Below are positions 24,800 to 36,008 of a stretch of DNA of 64,000 nt, one piece after another (the stretch's first letter is position 1; each line of letters opens with the position of its first letter). The stretch is taken from the NCBI RefSeq assembly GCF_020184175.1, contig NW_026082994.1:1-64000 (forward strand). Direction: 5' to 3'. This stretch comes from Aphis gossypii (taxonomy: Eukaryota; Arthropoda; Insecta; Hemiptera; Aphididae). Made by a program: the position numbers and the translations under genes. Below the pieces are notes generated by a model that was not told where the DNA came from, ran no database searches, and was given only the letters and a program-made list of their open reading frames with translations.

Positions 24800-25567
24800 T
24801 GTGCGTTATCGGCTATTATCGAGCATTTGGCCGGACAACTATAATAATAAAATGTGATGTTCACGGAATTGGGATGCGTTCATAATAATTACAACATAAT
24901 GTATAGGATACAAATAATAATATATTAAGGCTTCTGACAATGACGCTTACGCGGACGTCTCCACGGGAGCAGCTCCACACAGAATAATAACAATAATAAC
25001 AGCAATAAATAATAATAATAATAATATTGATACTAGTATCATACAAATAATAATACGATAAATACCGGTCGGCACATACGCCACGGTCGTTACGGTCAGT
25101 ATCGGCGGCGTTGGTGGCGGCGGCTGATACGGCAATGTTGATAACCACGGACACGGCGGCACGCGAACACGGCGGGAGATCGGATTACGTAAAGCGCGAT
25201 TTTACGTAATCACGATATTGAACGGCGGTATTGCGCAATAAAATACGACGCGTTGAATTCGTCGGTCGCGGGGCGGAACACGGCACGTCGGTGAATAATA
25301 AATAAATCCGTGCAAAATGCCAACACGAGTAAAAGGATACAATACGACTTGCAGTATCACTTTTGAGATGGTCGCGGAAAAAAAGGCGACAAAAATAACG
25401 GCCGAACACCACACGAGACGCACGGGCCGAACGATGGTGAGCGTAGGACTGGCTAATTATGGACGGCGACGACTTTGCCAAGGTCAATGACCGCGCGAGA
25501 TGCGCTGTCTCGCGGACCGGTTGTCGCACGGCGTAACAGTAGCGGCTGGAAGGGGCAAGTTCGAACA
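24800..25567 (-). repeat. 3' LTR of the BEL/Pao element
   Basis: On the minus strand it begins TGTTCGAACTTG and ends ACGCACA. A short purine run (GGGGGAG, in 25571-25578) just outside it is the likely polypurine tract. An (AAT)n microsatellite lies at 25006-25026. Short frames inside the LTR are not genes. Confidence 0.93.
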
Positions 25568-25856
25568 TACTCCCCCATGGGAGGCGCAGCTTCACATCTT
25601 ATTTGATTTCCACCGATACTGAGACATATTATATAAATCAAAAGGGTCGAAAACCAAGAAAAAATATAGTCGTAAACACGAATCTAAAAATACAATAATT
25701 GACACTTAACAATAAATCATAAATTGAATGATAATACATGACTCGCATTAACCGAACATTAGGTAATGCGAATAATAATTTGACATAGAAAAATAAATAT
25801 TAATTAATAATTACACAGAATACGAAATAGTAGGCCATTTGGCGCGTAAACATAAT

Positions 25857-28800
25857 TTAAACAAGGGAACCTGTACAGTTACCAGGCAATAGGACTAGCT
25901 TAACGACGGGACGAGTGACCATCCCGCGCGAGGTTAATACGCGCGCGACTCTTACGACACCATCCTTACCGGGTAGCACTTCGAGTACCCGTCCAAGTCG
26001 CCACTCGAGTGGAGGAGCTAAATTGTCTCTTATGGTGACCATCTGTCCTATTTCGATGTTGGATTGCCCGTGAGTCCATTTGTTACGTTCCTGTAACGTT
26101 TGTAAATACTCCGTCGACCAACGGCGCCAGAACGCTTGGTGGCAATGATCTAAAAGTTTCCAACGGTCGGTCAGCGAGCGTTCCGGAAATTCGGAGGTGC
26201 GCGGTGGTAGAGCTAACAACGGTTGACATATTAAAAAATGGCCCGGCGATAAACTCTCGAGGTCATGAGGGTCGGTCGACGCCGGAGTGAGTGGGCGAGA
26301 GTTTAACACAGCCTCAACCCGACATAACACGGTTGTGAACTCTTCGTATGTGAAGCTGTGGGCGCCCATAATCCTGGATAATAATCGTTTCGCGGATCGC
26401 ACTGCGGCCTCCCACAACCCACCAAAATGCGGCGCGCTCGGAGGGTTAAATTTCCATTCGCAGTAGGACTTCGCAGAGGTGATGGTCGCTTGAGCGGTCG
26501 CGCTGTTAACTAACTGTCGCAACTGTCGGTCAGCGCCGACGAAATTTGTTCCGCAATCGGAATAGACCGTGGTAGGTAGACCGCGTCGAGCGACGAACCT
26601 ATCGAAAGCTGCGAGGAAGGCTGAGGTCGACAAGTCTGACACGAGTTCCAAGTGGACTGCTTTGACACCGAGACATACAAAAACAGCTATGTACGCCTTG
26701 TACGTTCGTGATTTCCGTAACCGATTTTCCCGCATAGGTATTGGGCCGGCGTAGTCTACGCCAACGCGTGAAAACGGGCGACATTGTAGCACTCGCGATT
26801 CGGGTAAGTCAGCCATGATAGGAACAGGTACGGTCGCGCGGAGACGAACACAACGCGTGCACTGGCTGATAACCGAATGGATCACGGACCGTAACGACAC
26901 AATCCAATATTTACGATGTATTAGAGCGGTCATTATACGTGGTCCAGAATGGCCAGTAACCTTGTGCCAATGACGACATACCAATACGGCCAGATGCGAT
27001 TCTTTGGCTAATAAAACTGGATGTCGATGGTCATATGGCAGCTCCGAGTGACGTAAGCGGCCGCCAACGCGAATAATACCTTCAGAGTCCACGAAAGGGC
27101 ACAAGCGGGCTAACGGCCGATGTTTTATATGACGTAGTTTTTCCAAGTCGATGAATAATGACGGAAATGTGGTGTGTTGAGACGCGGCGATTACTGCACG
27201 AGTCGCTCCATCTAACTCCGCTTTAGTGAGCGCAGTCGAGCTTTCGACGGGACGTCGTCGACAAATATTAATAAACCGACGAACACGCGCGACAACACGT
27301 ATAAGTTCGTCATATGACGAAAAACGCGTGAACCATTCGACTGTGGTGGCGGTTAAACAAACTGTCAGTGAGACAGATTTCACTTCGGGCAACTCTGCGA
27401 CAGGTAAACGTGGTATGTCACTCCCCCATTCGTGTGAAGGGTCACGGAGGAACGGAGGACCTGACCAATACAACTGATGATGCGGCAACTCGGACGGCAT
27501 CAACCCACGAGAAGCACAATCCGCCGGGTTCATCTCCGAAGTGACATGTCGCCATTGACAATTCGGTAACAACGTTTGCACACTATGAACGCGGTTTGAC
27601 ACATATTGTTTAAACGTATCATGGGGCACGGTTAGCCATGATAATACAATTGACGAATCCGTCCAAGCCCACATGTCAACGATATTGAGGTGCGTATTTA
27701 GTAATGATAGTACCCGACTCATCCAACGTGATAATAACACGGCTGCATTTAATTCGAGCCTCGGAACGGATATCGGTTTAAGCGGGGCTAACTTTGTCTT
27801 GGAACCGACCAATATGATTGACGATTCGCGGGGGGCGTCATGCACACGCAAAAATACTACCGCGGCGTACCCACGTTGCGACGCATCGCAAAACCCATAT
27901 AGCGAGCACCGAGCTCCGATTTTGGTATTGAAGTAACGTGGTACGTGCACTGATGCTAAGACGGGCAGTTCCGCAACGAATTGTGCCCAATCTTGGTGAA
28001 TGTCGATAGGCAAACGTTGATCCCACGAACAAGTGGACTGCCAAGTGCGCTGCATAATGTGCTTAGCAAGGAAGGTTGACGGCGCGAATAAACCTAATGG
28101 GTCGAAAAATCGTGCCGTCAGAGACAACATACCGCGCTTGGTAAATACTGGAGCCGAGTCGAAGTGAGCTTCGCAGCCAAAATAGTCGCCGCCGGTGTGC
28201 CATGACAATCCGAGGACTTTCGTCTCACCACCTTCATCACCGGCGAACGACGTAGATTTGATCACCCGGAATTCGTCCGGAACAGCCTGCAACACGGGTG
28301 CAGTGTTGCTCGCCCACTTTCGCAACTCAAAACCCGCGCCGGCGAGGACAGACGTTAATTCTGCCTGGATACTGAGCACGTCATTCACAGTGTCGGCGCC
28401 GTAACAAATATCGTCCACGTATGTCTGGTGGCGCAATGCATCACATGCGTGCGCGAAACTATGGCAATCGACATCGGCGACCTCTTGCAGGACACGTAGC
28501 GCGAGAAAAGGAGCGCAGTTCACGCCATAAGTTACCGTATTCAGCTCGTACTCGACAAGTTCCTGGTGTGGAGATGAGCGCCAAAAAATGTGCTGGTACG
28601 TACGGTATTGCGGGAGCACAGTAATCTGCCGGTACATTTTACAGATGTCAGTGGTGAACGCGTGTCGGAACAAACGAAAACGCGTGAGCACATCCACAAT
28701 GTCTTGTTGTAACTTGGGCCCCGCGAATAATGACATATTTAAAGATGTGCCATCGGCAGCCGCAGCGGACGCGTCGAAAACTACCCGGAATTTTTCATCG

Positions 28801-31100
28801 GCACCGCACACGGCATGATGTGGAATGAAATATTGGCCGGGAGAGGACGCCACCGACATATGTCCGAGTGATGCGTATTCGGACATAAACTCGTTGTATT
28901 TAGCTCGCATTCGGACGTCGGAGCCCAGCTTCCGCTCGAGGCGCTCAAACCGTTTTGCAGCAACCGCCCGGGAACCTGGAAATAACTTGTCGTGCAACGG
29001 CACCCGGAACGGCAGTGGGACTGCGAAACGACCCGACTCGTCACGGACAAGATTCTCACGGAAGATACTTTCGCATTTCCCGGCATCGGTAAACGTCAAT
29101 GGGGCAACATCAGGTTCTTCTATGTGCCAAAAACGTTCGATCAATTGTTCTACGGATGTTAGTAAAGACACGGCAGCTTCTTGAATTTCCGGTACGTTAG
29201 ATGACGACACGGAACCGATCAAGATCCAACCAAAGCAAGAACTGAACGCAGCTGGCAATGACTTGTCAACCATAACTTGACGCCCATCCATGATCGACGA
29301 GAACAGGTCTGCGCCCAATAATATATCCACCGGCGCCGCGATATTAAAGTCTGGGTCAGCTAACGCCAAGTGTGAAAACTTGTCTCGTATAGATGGTTCC
29401 AACGAACGTCGAGGGAGGTCACTGGTTATAGACGGCAAAACCCATGACTCGAACGATAATGCTGGGTCAGAAGCGAAGCGCGGAACGACGTGACATTGAA
29501 CTCGTCCTTGCACGGTAGGTACGGGCACTCCAGCCAAACCGGAAATAGGAGCAGTCCAATTTGACCAACGGAAGCCTAAACGCTTCGCACACGGAAGTGA
29601 AATTGCGTTAATATGAGATGCGGAGTCGATTAGAGCGCGCGCCACCTGGTAAGTCCCGGAATGATCACGTATGTGGACTAACGCTGTGCCGAGCATGACA
29701 GACGGACCACCGAATCTCGACAGTAACGAAGTAGCGACGACAGGAGGCTGGGCTATCGACGGCGGTGCTGCGTCCTTGGTGTCCGAGTGCAATAGACTAT
29801 GATGACGGCGCGAGCAGATTTTACATTTTGTTGACGCCTTGCAACGGTTTGCCCAATGATCGGACCCGAGACACGTAAAACAGATGCGTTGGTTACGAGC
29901 CCATAGCGTACGGTCGTCGACCGACAACAAACCAAATTTACGACATACATCAATCGAATGCGAATTGTTACAATAAGTACACACCGATGACGTGTGTGCG
30001 ACGGCAGGCTGTACCGACGCGGCGGAAACTAACGAAGTCGGCGGTGGTCGATCTATTTTACGCGGCCATTTCGGCGGAACCTTAGATTGTTCCCTTTTAC
30101 GCGACGCTTGCTCGGATTGTTTACCGGCAACGCCTTGTACACGCTCGAGAACCGCAATGCGTGACCGAACAAATTCAAAAAGACCTTCGACTTTCGGGAA
30201 GTCGGTGGTCAACTGCGATTCGAACAAAGTACGACACGACGCCGAAAGGCACCTCGAAGCCAATGAAAACAAAATAAAGTCACCTAAATCTGGAACCTGT
30301 AGTGACGTGAGAACTGCAACACTTTCCCCAAATATCGCCATGAACTTATTTAGGTCCGTCAAACTGTCCACCGACGACACCGGTACTTGTAACAAGTCGT
30401 CGACCACAGAACTTGCGACTAACCGCGGCTTGTCGAAACGTGATACCAAAGCGGACCATGCTAAATCGAACGTGGCACCGGAGATTGGTATGCCACGAAT
30501 AACGTCGGCAGCGACTCCATGTACGCATCCGACCAAATAATAATAACGTTCGATGTTTGATATATTCGGGCGTTGTGATACCAATGCAACAAACCGGTCA
30601 CGGAAGGCCGGCCACTTATGTAGATCTCCGTCAAATTGCGGTAGTGGGATTTCGGGTAGGCGACTGACTACACGCGTCGATGACTCGTCAGCGAGGACAG
30701 GGGTATGAACAGAACCGTCGAGACTGTGAACGGATTTGCCATGGTCCACCCTGTCACCCGATGTCACCGGCGTAGATGGCTGGACATGATAATGAGACAT
30801 TACGGCCTTAGCGTAGTCTACCAATTCGCTTACTTCGATGCACAAATCCGTAGTATAATCTGATAACATATCTAAGTCGCAAAACGCTTCGAACACAGCG
30901 TTATCTTCAGTTTGAAACCCAGCCCACAAATCGTCCAACTTAGCTGATGCGACGAGCAACTGAGGTGCTATAGTAGCATCGTTATTGGCCAGCTGAGCCG
31001 TTGCGTGAATAGCTTTAATCCGAGCGGCATATGAATCCCTCTTAGCTATTGCTCTAACCTTCGCGCGTTTACTGCGCGCCAAGTCTTCGTCTTGACCCAT
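25857..31100 (-). CDS. BEL/Pao Gag-Pol polyprotein, 1747 aa, uninterrupted
   Basis: One open frame carries the full domain series. A Gag-like region has LPQFDGDLHKWPAFRDRF near residue 155. A CCHC knuckle (CFTCLGSDHWANRC) lies near 410, followed by a second Cys/His cluster. The aspartic protease motif LIDSASHINAIS is near 490. Reverse transcriptase has VFDASA and the catalytic YVDD near 900. RNase H follows (YGFCDASQRG, RLELNAAVLL, WTDSSIVLSWL). The integrase has an HHCC finger (HKVTGHSG ... CTRC) and its D, D, E residues in GVDYAGP, YSDCGTNF and GLWEAAV. The C-terminal domain (DUF5641-like) ends about 25857. The length is normal for a complete BEL polyprotein. The start is the first ATG, about 190 bp after the LTR. 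No lesion was seen, so it is potentially active. Confidence 0.95.
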   Translation of the reverse strand: MGQDEDLARSKRAKVRAIAKRDSYAARIKAIHATAQLANNDATIAPQLLVASAKLDDLWAGFQTEDNAVFEAFCDLDMLSDYTTDLCIEVSELVDYAKAVMSHYHVQPSTPVTSGDRVDHGKSVHSLDGSVHTPVLADESSTRVVSRLPEIPLPQFDGDLHKWPAFRDRFVALVSQRPNISNIERYYYLVGCVHGVAADVIRGIPISGATFDLAWSALVSRFDKPRLVASSVVDDLLQVPVSSVDSLTDLNKFMAIFGESVAVLTSLQVPDLGDFILFSLASRCLSASCRTLFESQLTTDFPKVEGLFEFVRSRIAVLERVQGVAGKQSEQASRKREQSKVPPKWPRKIDRPPPTSLVSAASVQPAVAHTSSVCTYCNNSHSIDVCRKFGLLSVDDRTLWARNQRICFTCLGSDHWANRCKASTKCKICSRRHHSLLHSDTKDAAPPSIAQPPVVATSLLSRFGGPSVMLGTALVHIRDHSGTYQVARALIDSASHINAISLPCAKRLGFRWSNWTAPISGLAGVPVPTVQGRVQCHVVPRFASDPALSFESWVLPSITSDLPRRSLEPSIRDKFSHLALADPDFNIAAPVDILLGADLFSSIMDGRQVMVDKSLPAAFSSCFGWILIGSVSSSNVPEIQEAAVSLLTSVEQLIERFWHIEEPDVAPLTFTDAGKCESIFRENLVRDESGRFAVPLPFRVPLHDKLFPGSRAVAAKRFERLERKLGSDVRMRAKYNEFMSEYASLGHMSVASSPGQYFIPHHAVCGADEKFRVVFDASAAAADGTSLNMSLFAGPKLQQDIVDVLTRFRLFRHAFTTDICKMYRQITVLPQYRTYQHIFWRSSPHQELVEYELNTVTYGVNCAPFLALRVLQEVADVDCHSFAHACDALRHQTYVDDICYGADTVNDVLSIQAELTSVLAGAGFELRKWASNTAPVLQAVPDEFRVIKSTSFAGDEGGETKVLGLSWHTGGDYFGCEAHFDSAPVFTKRGMLSLTARFFDPLGLFAPSTFLAKHIMQRTWQSTCSWDQRLPIDIHQDWAQFVAELPVLASVHVPRYFNTKIGARCSLYGFCDASQRGYAAVVFLRVHDAPRESSIILVGSKTKLAPLKPISVPRLELNAAVLLSRWMSRVLSLLNTHLNIVDMWAWTDSSIVLSWLTVPHDTFKQYVSNRVHSVQTLLPNCQWRHVTSEMNPADCASRGLMPSELPHHQLYWSGPPFLRDPSHEWGSDIPRLPVAELPEVKSVSLTVCLTATTVEWFTRFSSYDELIRVVARVRRFINICRRRPVESSTALTKAELDGATRAVIAASQHTTFPSLFIDLEKLRHIKHRPLARLCPFVDSEGIIRVGGRLRHSELPYDHRHPVLLAKESHLAVLVCRHWHKVTGHSGPRIMTALIHRKYWIVSLRSVIHSVISQCTRCVRLRATVPVPIMADLPESRVLQCRPFSRVGVDYAGPIPMRENRLRKSRTYKAYIAVFVCLGVKAVHLELVSDLSTSAFLAAFDRFVARRGLPTTVYSDCGTNFVGADRQLRQLVNSATAQATITSAKSYCEWKFNPPSAPHFGGLWEAAVRSAKRLLSRIMGAHSFTYEEFTTVLCRVEAVLNSRPLTPASTDPHDLESLSPGHFLICQPLLALPPRTSEFPERSLTDRWKLLDHCHQAFWRRWSTEYLQTLQERNKWTHGQSNIEIGQMVTIRDNLAPPLEWRLGRVLEVLPGKDGVVRVARVLTSRGMVTRPVVKLVLLPGNCTGSLV

Positions 31101-31272
31101 GACACAGCCGATTAGGCGCTCTACCAGATAAGACTAAGAAATGCGCGCGCGTACCTCTCGAAGCGGTCACTCGGCCTAACAGTGCTTTAAATACAATAAC
31201 TACAATAATACTAGGCGGGATAATAATTTAAAATAAAATGGTAATATGAACCCAGCCAAACGTGAACATCAA

Positions 31273-31288
31273 CCACGCTCTGCTACCA
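31273..31288 (-). other. Probable tRNA primer-binding site of the BEL/Pao element
   Basis: Directly downstream of the 5' LTR on the minus strand is TGGTAGCAGAGCGTGG. TGG pairs with a tRNA 3' CCA end. The particular tRNA was not determined. Confidence 0.6.
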
Positions 31289-31291
31289 AAA

Positions 31292-32057
31292 TGTGCGTTA
31301 TCGGCTATTATCGAGCATTTGGCCGGACAACTATAATAATAAAATGTGATGTTCACGGAATTGGGATGCGTTCATAATAATTACAACATAATGTATAGGA
31401 TACAAATAATAATATATTAAGGCTTCTGACAATGACGCTTACGCGGACGTCTCCACGGGAGCAGCTCCACACAGAATAATAACAATAATAACAGCAATAA
31501 ATAATAATAATAATAATTGATACTAGTATCATACAAATAATAATACGATAAATACCGGTCGGCACATACGCCACGGTCGTTACGGTCAGTATCGGCGGCG
31601 TTGGTGGCGGCGGCTGATACGGCAATGTTGATAACCACGGACACGGCGGCACGCGAACACGGCGGGAGATCGGATTACGTAAAGCGCGATTTTACGTAAT
31701 CACGATATTGAACGGCGGTATTGCGCAATAAAATACAACGCGTTGAATTCGTCGGTCGCGGGGCGGAACACGGCACGTCGGTGAATAACAAATAAATCCG
31801 TGCAAAATGCCAACACGAGTAAAAGGATACAATACGACTTGCAGTATCACTTTTGAGATGGTCGCGGAAAAAAAGGCGACAAAAATAACGGCCGAACACC
31901 ACACGAGACGCACGGGCCGAACGATGGTGAGCGTAGGACTGGCTAATTATGGACGGCGACGACTTTGCCAAGATCAATGACCGCGCGAGATGCGCTGTCT
32001 CGCGGACCGGTTGTCGCACGGCGTAACAGTAGCGGCTGGAAGGGGCAAGTTCGAACA
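31292..32057 (-). repeat. 5' LTR of the BEL/Pao element
   Basis: It is near-identical to 24800-25567 and should carry the promoter for the minus-strand transcript. The ATTAT duplication follows at 32058-32062. Confidence 0.93.
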
Positions 32058-32062
32058 ATTAT

Positions 32063-33323
32063 GAACCATAATATAATCCTATATTTAATATTATAATATG
32101 GTCAGACGGCCAGTCAAAAGTAATAGGAATATAATAAAAATAAAATATGGGTTATTCCAAAATTGTTGTAATCAGTGAATCCGACGACCCGACCATACTG
32201 GTCCGAAGCGCTTGTCGCGTCTTCCACCCCGCCGCCACCTGTACCACAGCAAATAGCTATCGGCGACGGGTGTCGCGAGAGCGTTTAATACTTTAATTAT
32301 TATTATTACTTCTTTTTTCCGTGGTGCACTGTCTCGCCTTTAATAGTTTAATGCGCTGTTTAAGAGCGTATAAGCTAAACGTGTTCTATACTTCTACAGT
32401 TCTATAGTGTTTTGATTCAGCCATAAGTTATATAAATTATAATAGTACAACCTACAATATATTGCTAATAAGTGTAATAAGCATATTATTATTATACGCA
32501 ACGAACGGTAATTGCCACCAGCCAATACGCGTAAGTACCTATATATAATATATAATAAATTATATTACTATATATTACTATTAGAATATTATAAATTTAT
32601 TATCTATCTACATTATTTAGAGTATTAATACTAGGACATCTGGCAATGCACTGTTTGTTTTCCTTCTCTAGCCCACGTGCAACTTAGACAAAACGTATTT
32701 ACACAGAATCATTTTTCTTTTTTTTTTTTGAGTAATTTTCATCCATTACAAAAATTAATTAAATATAATGAAATAAGCTTATAAATTAGTACAATATTTC
32801 AGAAGAAATATGTGATCACACATGCAAAGCTTACAACAAGAATCTTAAAAATAGTATTTTATTATTATTTATTTTATTTTTGTATCTACCTATAGCAAAA
32901 TTATACAATATTATATATAGGTAATAATTGTTATTGCATTTAAATAATATATAATATATTATGGTTATATATTTTTTATATACCTAATCTTAATATATGT
33001 TTTTTTTAAATAATAATTGTACCTATAGATAGGTAGGTATGTATAAAGATACCTAAGTGTTAGATTATTATTTTAAAGAAAAACTACAAAATATAGGTAT
33101 CAATTTTTTTTCACATAACAAATAAATACCTACTAGAATAGTCACAAATAATAATTATAATTCGTATTTTGTATCCATATACCTATACTATCAATTTTTA
33201 TTTTCATTTTTCAGATATTATTCATATTGCTAATTAGTAGAATTATAGACTTTATTAAATACAATTATTTACAAAGAAACTAAGTTTTATACAATTTAAA
33301 ATTGTTTAGTTATAACTTAACAA
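32063..33323 (+). promoter_or_regulatory. Putative promoter/leader of the CACTA-1 transposase
   Basis: A GC-rich island at about 32170-32290 stands in otherwise AT-rich DNA about 1 kb upstream of the ATG at 33324, and an intron could lie between. No TATA box or start site could be fixed. A role as promoter is inference from position and composition. Confidence 0.3.
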
Positions 33324-35318
33324 ATGATTAAAACTACTAGTTATAGAACGAAACAAAGGCGATTGCAAAAAGAATTGCAAATTCTAGAATGGTCATCTAT
33401 AAATGAAATCTCAGATAGTCTTGTTGAAAATACTCCATCACCTCCACATGATGATAATTATGATTGTATCAATACAAGTATTCAAAGCTATACCAGTAGT
33501 TTACCTGGACATAACCATATTACCAATAAACATTTCTATAAATCATATAACAATAATTTAAATCAAGATTATTTAAGTAATGTAATTTGTACTCGAAACA
33601 ATGCAGATTCAAATTCAATATCAATTCCTCTTACACAAAGTTCAGTATATAGTGAAAATATTAAAAATAAAATAAGAACATGGATGGTAAATTTCAATGT
33701 TCCCCAAAATTCTTCTAATGCCTTATTAAAAATATTAAAAAATGATGTCAATCTTAATTTTCTTCCTGTCGATAGCCGTACATTACTTCAATCTGGATCA
33801 ACAAAAGTTTTTAATATTCGAGAAATCGAACCGAATGGCATATATTATCATTTCGGGTTAGAAACTGGTATTAATTTGTATTCTAAGATATTTTCTCTAG
33901 ATGATGTTATAAGTATTGTAATCGGAATGGATGGTCTACCTTTAAGCAAGAGTAGTTCAAGCCAATTTTGGCCAATTTTGGCTTATATTTTTCCTTATAA
34001 TAATAATGTTTTTCCTATTGGAATATACTATGGCCACAATAAACCTCAAGATAGTAACATATTTATTAAAGATTTTATTGCAGAAATGCTTAAACTATCT
34101 ACCCATGGGATAATGATAAATAATATTACTAAAAAAGTAATTTTAAAAGTAATTTGCTGTGATGCTCCTGCCAGATCATTTGTAATGAGAAACAAGGGAC
34201 ATGCTGGTTATTTTTCATGTTCAAGGTGTGTAATTGAAGGAGAATATTTAGAGAATCGTGTCTGTTTTCCATTTATCGAAAACTGTGAAAAAAGAACTCA
34301 TTATGATTACATAACTATGAAAGACGAAGAACATCATACATCTTCAATAATTTCATCCCTTGTCATGATCCCTGACCTTGATATAGTTAATATATTCTCT
34401 TTGGACTATATGCACTTGGTTTGCTTGGGAGTTGTGCGGAAATTAATTATTCTTTGGCAACATAAGGGACCAAAGACTGTTCGGTTGCCTAGTTGGAAAA
34501 TTAGAAAAATTACAAATTCTCTTTTGACATTAAAAACTGATGTAACCAATGATTTTCCACGAAAACCAAGGGCTATAGAAGATGTAGCTCGTTGGAAGGC
34601 TACTGAATTCCGCCAGTTTTTGTTGTATACAGGACCAGTAGTTTTAAAAAACATATTATCTAGTAACTGTTATGAACATTTTATGGTCTTAAGTATTGCT
34701 ATGAGAATACTTTTAAGCCCTAACTATAAGCAATATGTTGAGTATGCTCGCAAACTTCTTGTTTATTTTGTTAAATCATTTGAACAAATCTACGGAAGTC
34801 AATTTATGTCATACAATTTTCATAGCCTAATTCATTTACCTGATGATCATATTAGATTTGGGCCACTCGATTATTGTAGTGCGTTCCCTTTTGAAAATTA
34901 TATGAAGGATTTGAAAAATATGCTCCGTAAACATGAAAAACCTTTACAACAAGTTGTTCGACGTTATGAAGAAAAATGTAAAAGTGGAAACATAGAACAT
35001 AATAATAATAATATCAAAAAAGTTAAATTTACCACCAAAGAGCCAAATTGTTATTTTTCAATTCAAAGTGGTGAAATAATAAAAATAACTGAAATTGTAT
35101 CATCAATGACTTCCAACAATATAATGTTAATTGGTAAAATGTTTTTAAACCAGGAAGAAATGTTTATTAGCCCTTTAAAATCATCTAAGCTCAACATTTA
35201 TAACGTAAATAATCTTTCTCAACATTCATTCGAATGGGATGAATCTGATATTAAAATGAAAATGATGATTTTTCATTTTGAGGGTTTAGTTACAGCTATA
35301 CCAATTATTCATTCTTAA
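33324..35318 (+). CDS. CACTA-1 transposase (tnp2-like), 664 aa, intact
   Basis: A single-exon open frame. It shows features of animal tnp2/CACTA transposases: IVIGMDGLPLSKSSSSQFW (putative first catalytic D), KVICCDAPARSFVMRNKGHA (second D), a Cys pair in CSRCVIEGEY, DYMHLVCLGVVRK, and the C-terminal FNFHSLIHLPDD-like segment followed by FENYMKDLKNMLRKHEKPLQ (blocks read from the frame, length as expected). The N-terminus is Ser/Asn-rich. The partner DUF4806-type gene follows in the same orientation, but CACTA-2 now lies between them. No stop or frameshift is present. Confidence 0.82.
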   Translation: MIKTTSYRTKQRRLQKELQILEWSSINEISDSLVENTPSPPHDDNYDCINTSIQSYTSSLPGHNHITNKHFYKSYNNNLNQDYLSNVICTRNNADSNSISIPLTQSSVYSENIKNKIRTWMVNFNVPQNSSNALLKILKNDVNLNFLPVDSRTLLQSGSTKVFNIREIEPNGIYYHFGLETGINLYSKIFSLDDVISIVIGMDGLPLSKSSSSQFWPILAYIFPYNNNVFPIGIYYGHNKPQDSNIFIKDFIAEMLKLSTHGIMINNITKKVILKVICCDAPARSFVMRNKGHAGYFSCSRCVIEGEYLENRVCFPFIENCEKRTHYDYITMKDEEHHTSSIISSLVMIPDLDIVNIFSLDYMHLVCLGVVRKLIILWQHKGPKTVRLPSWKIRKITNSLLTLKTDVTNDFPRKPRAIEDVARWKATEFRQFLLYTGPVVLKNILSSNCYEHFMVLSIAMRILLSPNYKQYVEYARKLLVYFVKSFEQIYGSQFMSYNFHSLIHLPDDHIRFGPLDYCSAFPFENYMKDLKNMLRKHEKPLQQVVRRYEEKCKSGNIEHNNNNIKKVKFTTKEPNCYFSIQSGEIIKITEIVSSMTSNNIMLIGKMFLNQEEMFISPLKSSKLNIYNVNNLSQHSFEWDESDIKMKMMIFHFEGLVTAIPIIHS

Positions 35319-35819
35319 TTAATATAGTGAGTATGATGTAAAAAGTTGGCCTCTATGTATTTTGTGTTTAATTTATTATGTTTTATACTTTTATTGTTAT
35401 GGCTATATCGTATTACACACTTAGAAATATTGGAGTTATTTTAACAATTGACTGGATGTTGAAGGGTAAAATGTTAAATTACTAATAATTAGTATTTATT
35501 TTAACACCACGGAATGTATATTCAACTAAAAATGTTCAACATTTGTTGGAGTTAAAGTAACAATACAAAACTATAGTTTATATGCCATTTTAACACGAAT
35601 AAAAAATTGAATTAAGTTTAAATAAATCAATATTACACCAATGTATTTTGATTTCAGCATTAGTACGCGTTATTTTCACAATTTTATAATTAAGTTATTT
35701 TAAACCATTGTTTAGTATTAAAGGATAACGTTACACTGGGGTCAAATTGACAAGTCGAGTGTTATTTTAACACCGTAATTTTAATATTGTCGTTAATAAT
35801 GGGTAATCCCAATATTTTG

Positions 35820-36008
35820 TTATTTTCGTGAACGGTTGTCGTTTGAGCGGGACTGCGGGAGTTAGCACTATCTGGTCAGTCCACACTCCACAGTTGTGAG
35901 TTGTCACTTGTCGTCATTGTTTTCACTTTTTTCACTGTGTTTTACAATATCGATAAGCTACTACTTTACGAAGTTTGAACTTTTGAAGTGTTTCAAAATT
36001 GCCGAAAA
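35820..36008 (+). promoter_or_regulatory. Putative promoter region of CACTA-2
   Basis: A GC-richer patch (GAGCGGGACTGCGGGAG near 35848) directly precedes the first small exon. The assignment is by position only. Confidence 0.3.

Larger units (their letters stand above)
24800..32057 (-). mobile_element. BEL/Pao LTR retrotransposon, full length and young
   Basis: LTRs at 24800-25567 and 31292-32057 flank a single long minus-strand ORF. The 5-bp target duplication ATTAT is at 24795-24799 and 32058-32062. By eye the LTRs differ by three substitutions and one 2-bp microsatellite change over about 767 bp. The element is GC-richer than its surroundings. It lies antisense to CACTA-1, left of the CACTA-1 transposase. 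Confidence 0.95.

Noticed and set aside
24861..25641. Minus-strand frames of 60-136 aa in the BEL LTR, repeated at 31353-32058
   Set aside because: They lie wholly within the LTR or cross its edge, occur in both copies and are low-complexity; LTR sequence explains them.
26569..30540. Several plus-strand frames opposite the BEL polyprotein
   Set aside because: They are shadows of the dense 1747-aa minus-strand frame and show no domain motifs.
25857..31100. Treating the BEL polyprotein as an endogenous retrovirus with an envelope gene
   Set aside because: No envelope-like frame exists between the integrase end and the 3' LTR; it is a plain retrotransposon.
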